Shown here piece by piece: positions 7,191 to 8,416 of a DNA stretch of 8,416 bases. Source of the DNA: Planctomycetota bacterium (GTDB taxonomy: Bacteria > Planctomycetota > Planctomycetia > Pirellulales > Lacipirellulaceae); assembly GCA_022615465.1 (NCBI GenBank), contig JAKEGR010000032.1:1-8416 (forward strand), in the 5' to 3' direction. A program made the translations under genes and the position numbers. The notes under the pieces were generated by a model that did no database searches, was not told where the DNA came from, and saw nothing but the letters and a program-made list of their open reading frames with translations. Each line of letters opens with the position of its first letter. The stretch's first letter is position 1.

Positions 7191-7514
7191 ATGTCATTCG
7201 TCGATCTTGGCGATATTGAACAGCGCGAGCAGTTTCCCGGATTTCATGTTCGGTTTGTCCACTCCGCCAACATGACCTTTGCGCATTGGCAGATCGAGGC
7301 GGATGCGAAATTGCCCGAGCACTCGCATCCCCATGAACAAGTTGTGAATGTTCTGGAGGGTCAGTTTGAGTTGACCATCGGGGGCGAAACGCGAGTTCTC
7401 GGCGCGGGCGCGGTCGCTATCATTCCTTCAAACACTCTTCATTCGGGCCGGGCGGTAACGAATTGCAGGATCGTTGACGTCTTCTTTCCGATTCGCGAGG
7501 ACTACAGGAAATAG
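7191..7514 (+). CDS. Small cupin, KdgF-like (unsaturated uronate conversion)
   Basis: 107-aa single-domain cupin with no signal peptide, so cytoplasmic. Cupin motif 1 is LPEHSHPHEQVVNVLEGQF, in which His44, His46 and Gln50 are likely metal ligands. Motif 2 contributes His84 in PSNTLHSG. The C-terminal VDVFFPIREDY gives Asp96, Phe98 and Arg102, whose spacing equals that of the catalytic Asp-x-Phe-x3-Arg residues I recall from KdgF. KdgF promotes conversion of 4,5-unsaturated uronic acids, released by pectate or alginate lyases, to the linear keto form. HSHPHEQ cupins are common, so a general cupin_2 sugar-related function remains possible. A strong GGAGG (7182-7186) four bases before the ATG fixes the start. 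It lies 161 bases after the glycosidase-like gene on the same strand, next to a glucuronoyl esterase-like gene, which fits a uronate theme. Confidence 0.8.
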   Translation: MSFVDLGDIEQREQFPGFHVRFVHSANMTFAHWQIEADAKLPEHSHPHEQVVNVLEGQFELTIGGETRVLGAGAVAIIPSNTLHSGRAVTNCRIVDVFFPIREDYRK

Positions 7515-7529
7515 GGAGCGGTAGAACAG

Positions 7530-7779
7530 AGCGATGGACCGGTCACGCGACCGCAGTCCACGTTCGCAGGGTTTGAAGCGATGACGCAGGTTGCGAACTG
7601 GTCATCGCCAGCGTTAGCTGTCATTATCGCATGTACGAGAACAAAACGTGCAGCAGACAACTTCCCGCGAACAGGGGCAGCACGGTTCCGCCGGCGGTGG
7701 TGAGCCGCACGATTGCTTCCTGCGGCGCGGCGGCCACTTCGGGCAGCGGCCATGATTGAGGTGGTTCACCCCGGGGGGA
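7530..7779 (-). pseudogene. Decayed 3' remnant of the cytochrome gene
   Basis: Directly after the TAA of the cytochrome gene the same frame stays open for 51 codons, to a TAA at 7626-7624. It reads as coding-like protein: PLPEVAAAPQEAIVRL, then TVLPLFAGSCLLHVLF. From about 7618 another frame continues with NAGDDQFATCVIASNPANV. From memory, longer planctomycete cytochromes have a comparable LPEV...LPLF...LL.V.F segment leading into a leucine-rich or similar C-terminal domain. The simplest reading is a nonsense codon followed by a frameshift and deletion of the remaining domain up to the cupin. The only in-frame start in the first part is a GTG, with no ribosome site, so an independent small gene is less likely. 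The lower boundary is approximate. Confidence 0.5.
7536..7559. other. Hairpin just downstream of the cupin stop
   Basis: GGAC plus CGGTC (7536-7544) pairs with GACCG and GTCC (7549-7553 and 7556-7559), with loop ACGC and a 2-base CA bulge, giving 9 bp of mostly GC stem. It begins 21 bases after the cupin stop. No clear T-run follows on the plus strand, so termination is uncertain; it may mark the 3' end of the cupin transcript. On the minus strand it overlaps the decayed tail of the cytochrome gene. Confidence 0.3.
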
Positions 7780-8238
7780 TTATTCCGCGGGTTTGTCGCC
7801 CGCGGGTTCCGTGGATGGTGGAGCAGTGGCAGATTGTGCTGGCTCGGCAGCGGGCAGAACCGCCCCCTGTTTGATCCAGTCGCCAATGAGGTCGATTTTC
7901 TCCTGGGGCAATGGATCGGCCTTCTTGGGCATCCGCTTCTTGTTGTCAGCGGGCAAGACCAGCCGTTCGTACAGATCGCTCTTCTCCGGCTCGCCGACGA
8001 CGATCAGATGGGCATCGGCGTCCCACTTCTTTTTGAGGGCGGCCGCCGTGTGGAGCCGCAGTTTGCCCAGCCCCTTTTTCTCACCGTGACAACTGACACA
8101 GTGCTCGTGAAAGATCGGCAGAATCTGTTTTTCAAAATCCACGTTCTCTTTGGCTTCTTCGGCGGGAGCGCTGCCCGCCATCAGCAAAGCAATTGCCGTT
8201 GTCAGTAACGCCGTAAGGAACCATGAACTGCGAATCAT
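7780..8238 (-). CDS. Secreted planctomycete-type cytochrome c domain protein (probably truncated)
   Basis: 152-aa exported haem protein. Residues 1-26 form a signal peptide (FLTALLTTAIALLMAG, likely cut after APA). The domain starts at VDFEKQILPIFHEHC. Haem c would attach to Cys47 and Cys50 with His51 as axial ligand (CVSCH). GEKKGLGKLRLHT and LYERLVLPADNKKRMPKK are typical of the planctomycete cytochrome family, and Met103 is a plausible second axial ligand. The C-terminus becomes Ala/Pro-rich from 129, like an interdomain linker, and ends abruptly. GAGGTG (8252-8247) eight bases before the ATG supports the start. The haem domain looks intact, so a short product may still be made and exported, but relatives usually carry further domains after the linker and coding-like sequence continues past the stop. 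Role: electron transfer or redox sensing outside the cytoplasm, partner unknown. Confidence 0.8.
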   Translation of the reverse strand: MIRSSWFLTALLTTAIALLMAGSAPAEEAKENVDFEKQILPIFHEHCVSCHGEKKGLGKLRLHTAAALKKKWDADAHLIVVGEPEKSDLYERLVLPADNKKRMPKKADPLPQEKIDLIGDWIKQGAVLPAAEPAQSATAPPSTEPAGDKPAE

Positions 8239-8250
8239 CGGAATGTCACC

Positions 8251-8416
8251 TCATTCAAAAAGGAAATAACTGGATTGCCCAGAGGCAGACGCTGCCCGCC
8301 AGTAGTTGAACCTCTCAAGCATCGCGCCCGTGTTGTCGGTGTTCGCATCATAATACCGCACAGCGAGGGCGTCGATATAGTGCGGGTGCCTTCAATGAGG
8401 CCTGTAGGGAACGGCC
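8251..8416 (-). pseudogene. RHS/YD-repeat-like protein fragment, frameshifted, cut by window edge
   Basis: One minus-strand frame between stops at 8394-8392 and 8253-8251 encodes 46 residues including YIDALAVRYYDANTDN, then MLERFNYW. This strongly recalls the conserved segment of RHS/YD-repeat proteins just before the core (typical form GTRYIDALVLRDRDTDGDGT...LDERLYYLQDANFNV). The residues that should come before it, EGTR, are found in another frame, and removing the dinucleotide at 8381-8380 would join the two. After NYW the similarity stops and the frame ends at a TGA that overlaps the Shine-Dalgarno of the cytochrome gene. I read it as a broken fragment of a large RHS-like gene. The family call rests on memory of the motif. 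Confidence 0.5.

Noticed and set aside
7614..7886. 90-codon minus-strand frame across the cytochrome 3' end
   Set aside because: It overlaps the cytochrome coding region in another frame and its Pro/Arg/Cys-rich translation is not protein-like. The in-frame continuation of the cytochrome is a better account of this stretch.

Overview
The window looks like chromosomal DNA from a planctomycete, probably of the Pirellula/Rhodopirellula kind. The main evidence is a short secreted c-type cytochrome of the planctomycete type, a secreted CE15-like esterase followed by a secreted glycosidase-like protein, and a response regulator with an excisionase-type DNA-binding domain in front of its receiver domain. 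GC content is moderately high and Shine-Dalgarno signals are uneven: clear before the glycosidase-like, cupin and cytochrome genes, weak elsewhere. This assignment is an inference from gene content, not from a marker gene.

Layout. On the minus strand, reading from 2062 down to 69, a two-component pair is encoded: a HTH-receiver response regulator and then a soluble histidine kinase. A near-consensus sigma70-type promoter lies about 250 bases upstream of the regulator, in the 478-base gap that separates it from mnmG. mnmG (4433 to 2541, minus) encodes the FAD-dependent tRNA wobble-uridine modification enzyme and carries a small repeat-derived in-frame insertion. Divergent from mnmG, on the plus strand, are a CE15-like glucuronoyl esterase (4534-5748), a secreted TIM-barrel glycosidase-like protein (5818-7029) and a KdgF-like cupin (7191-7514). 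These three may form a small uronate or hemicellulose utilisation module: the esterase and barrel protein act outside the cytoplasm and the cupin inside it. The cupin also appears to have its own promoter.

The right end is an area of gene decay on the minus strand. A short secreted cytochrome c gene (8238 to 7780) stops at a TAA. The same frame then stays open for 51 more codons of coding-like sequence, followed by a similar-looking stretch in another frame, as if a longer cytochrome plus C-terminal-domain protein had been truncated. Upstream of it, running off the window edge, is a frameshifted fragment resembling an RHS/YD-repeat protein.

No tRNA, rRNA, CRISPR array, complete insertion sequence or recognisable defence system was found. 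The most notable points are the heptad/palindrome insertion inside mnmG, the decayed 3' half of the cytochrome gene and the RHS-like remnant.
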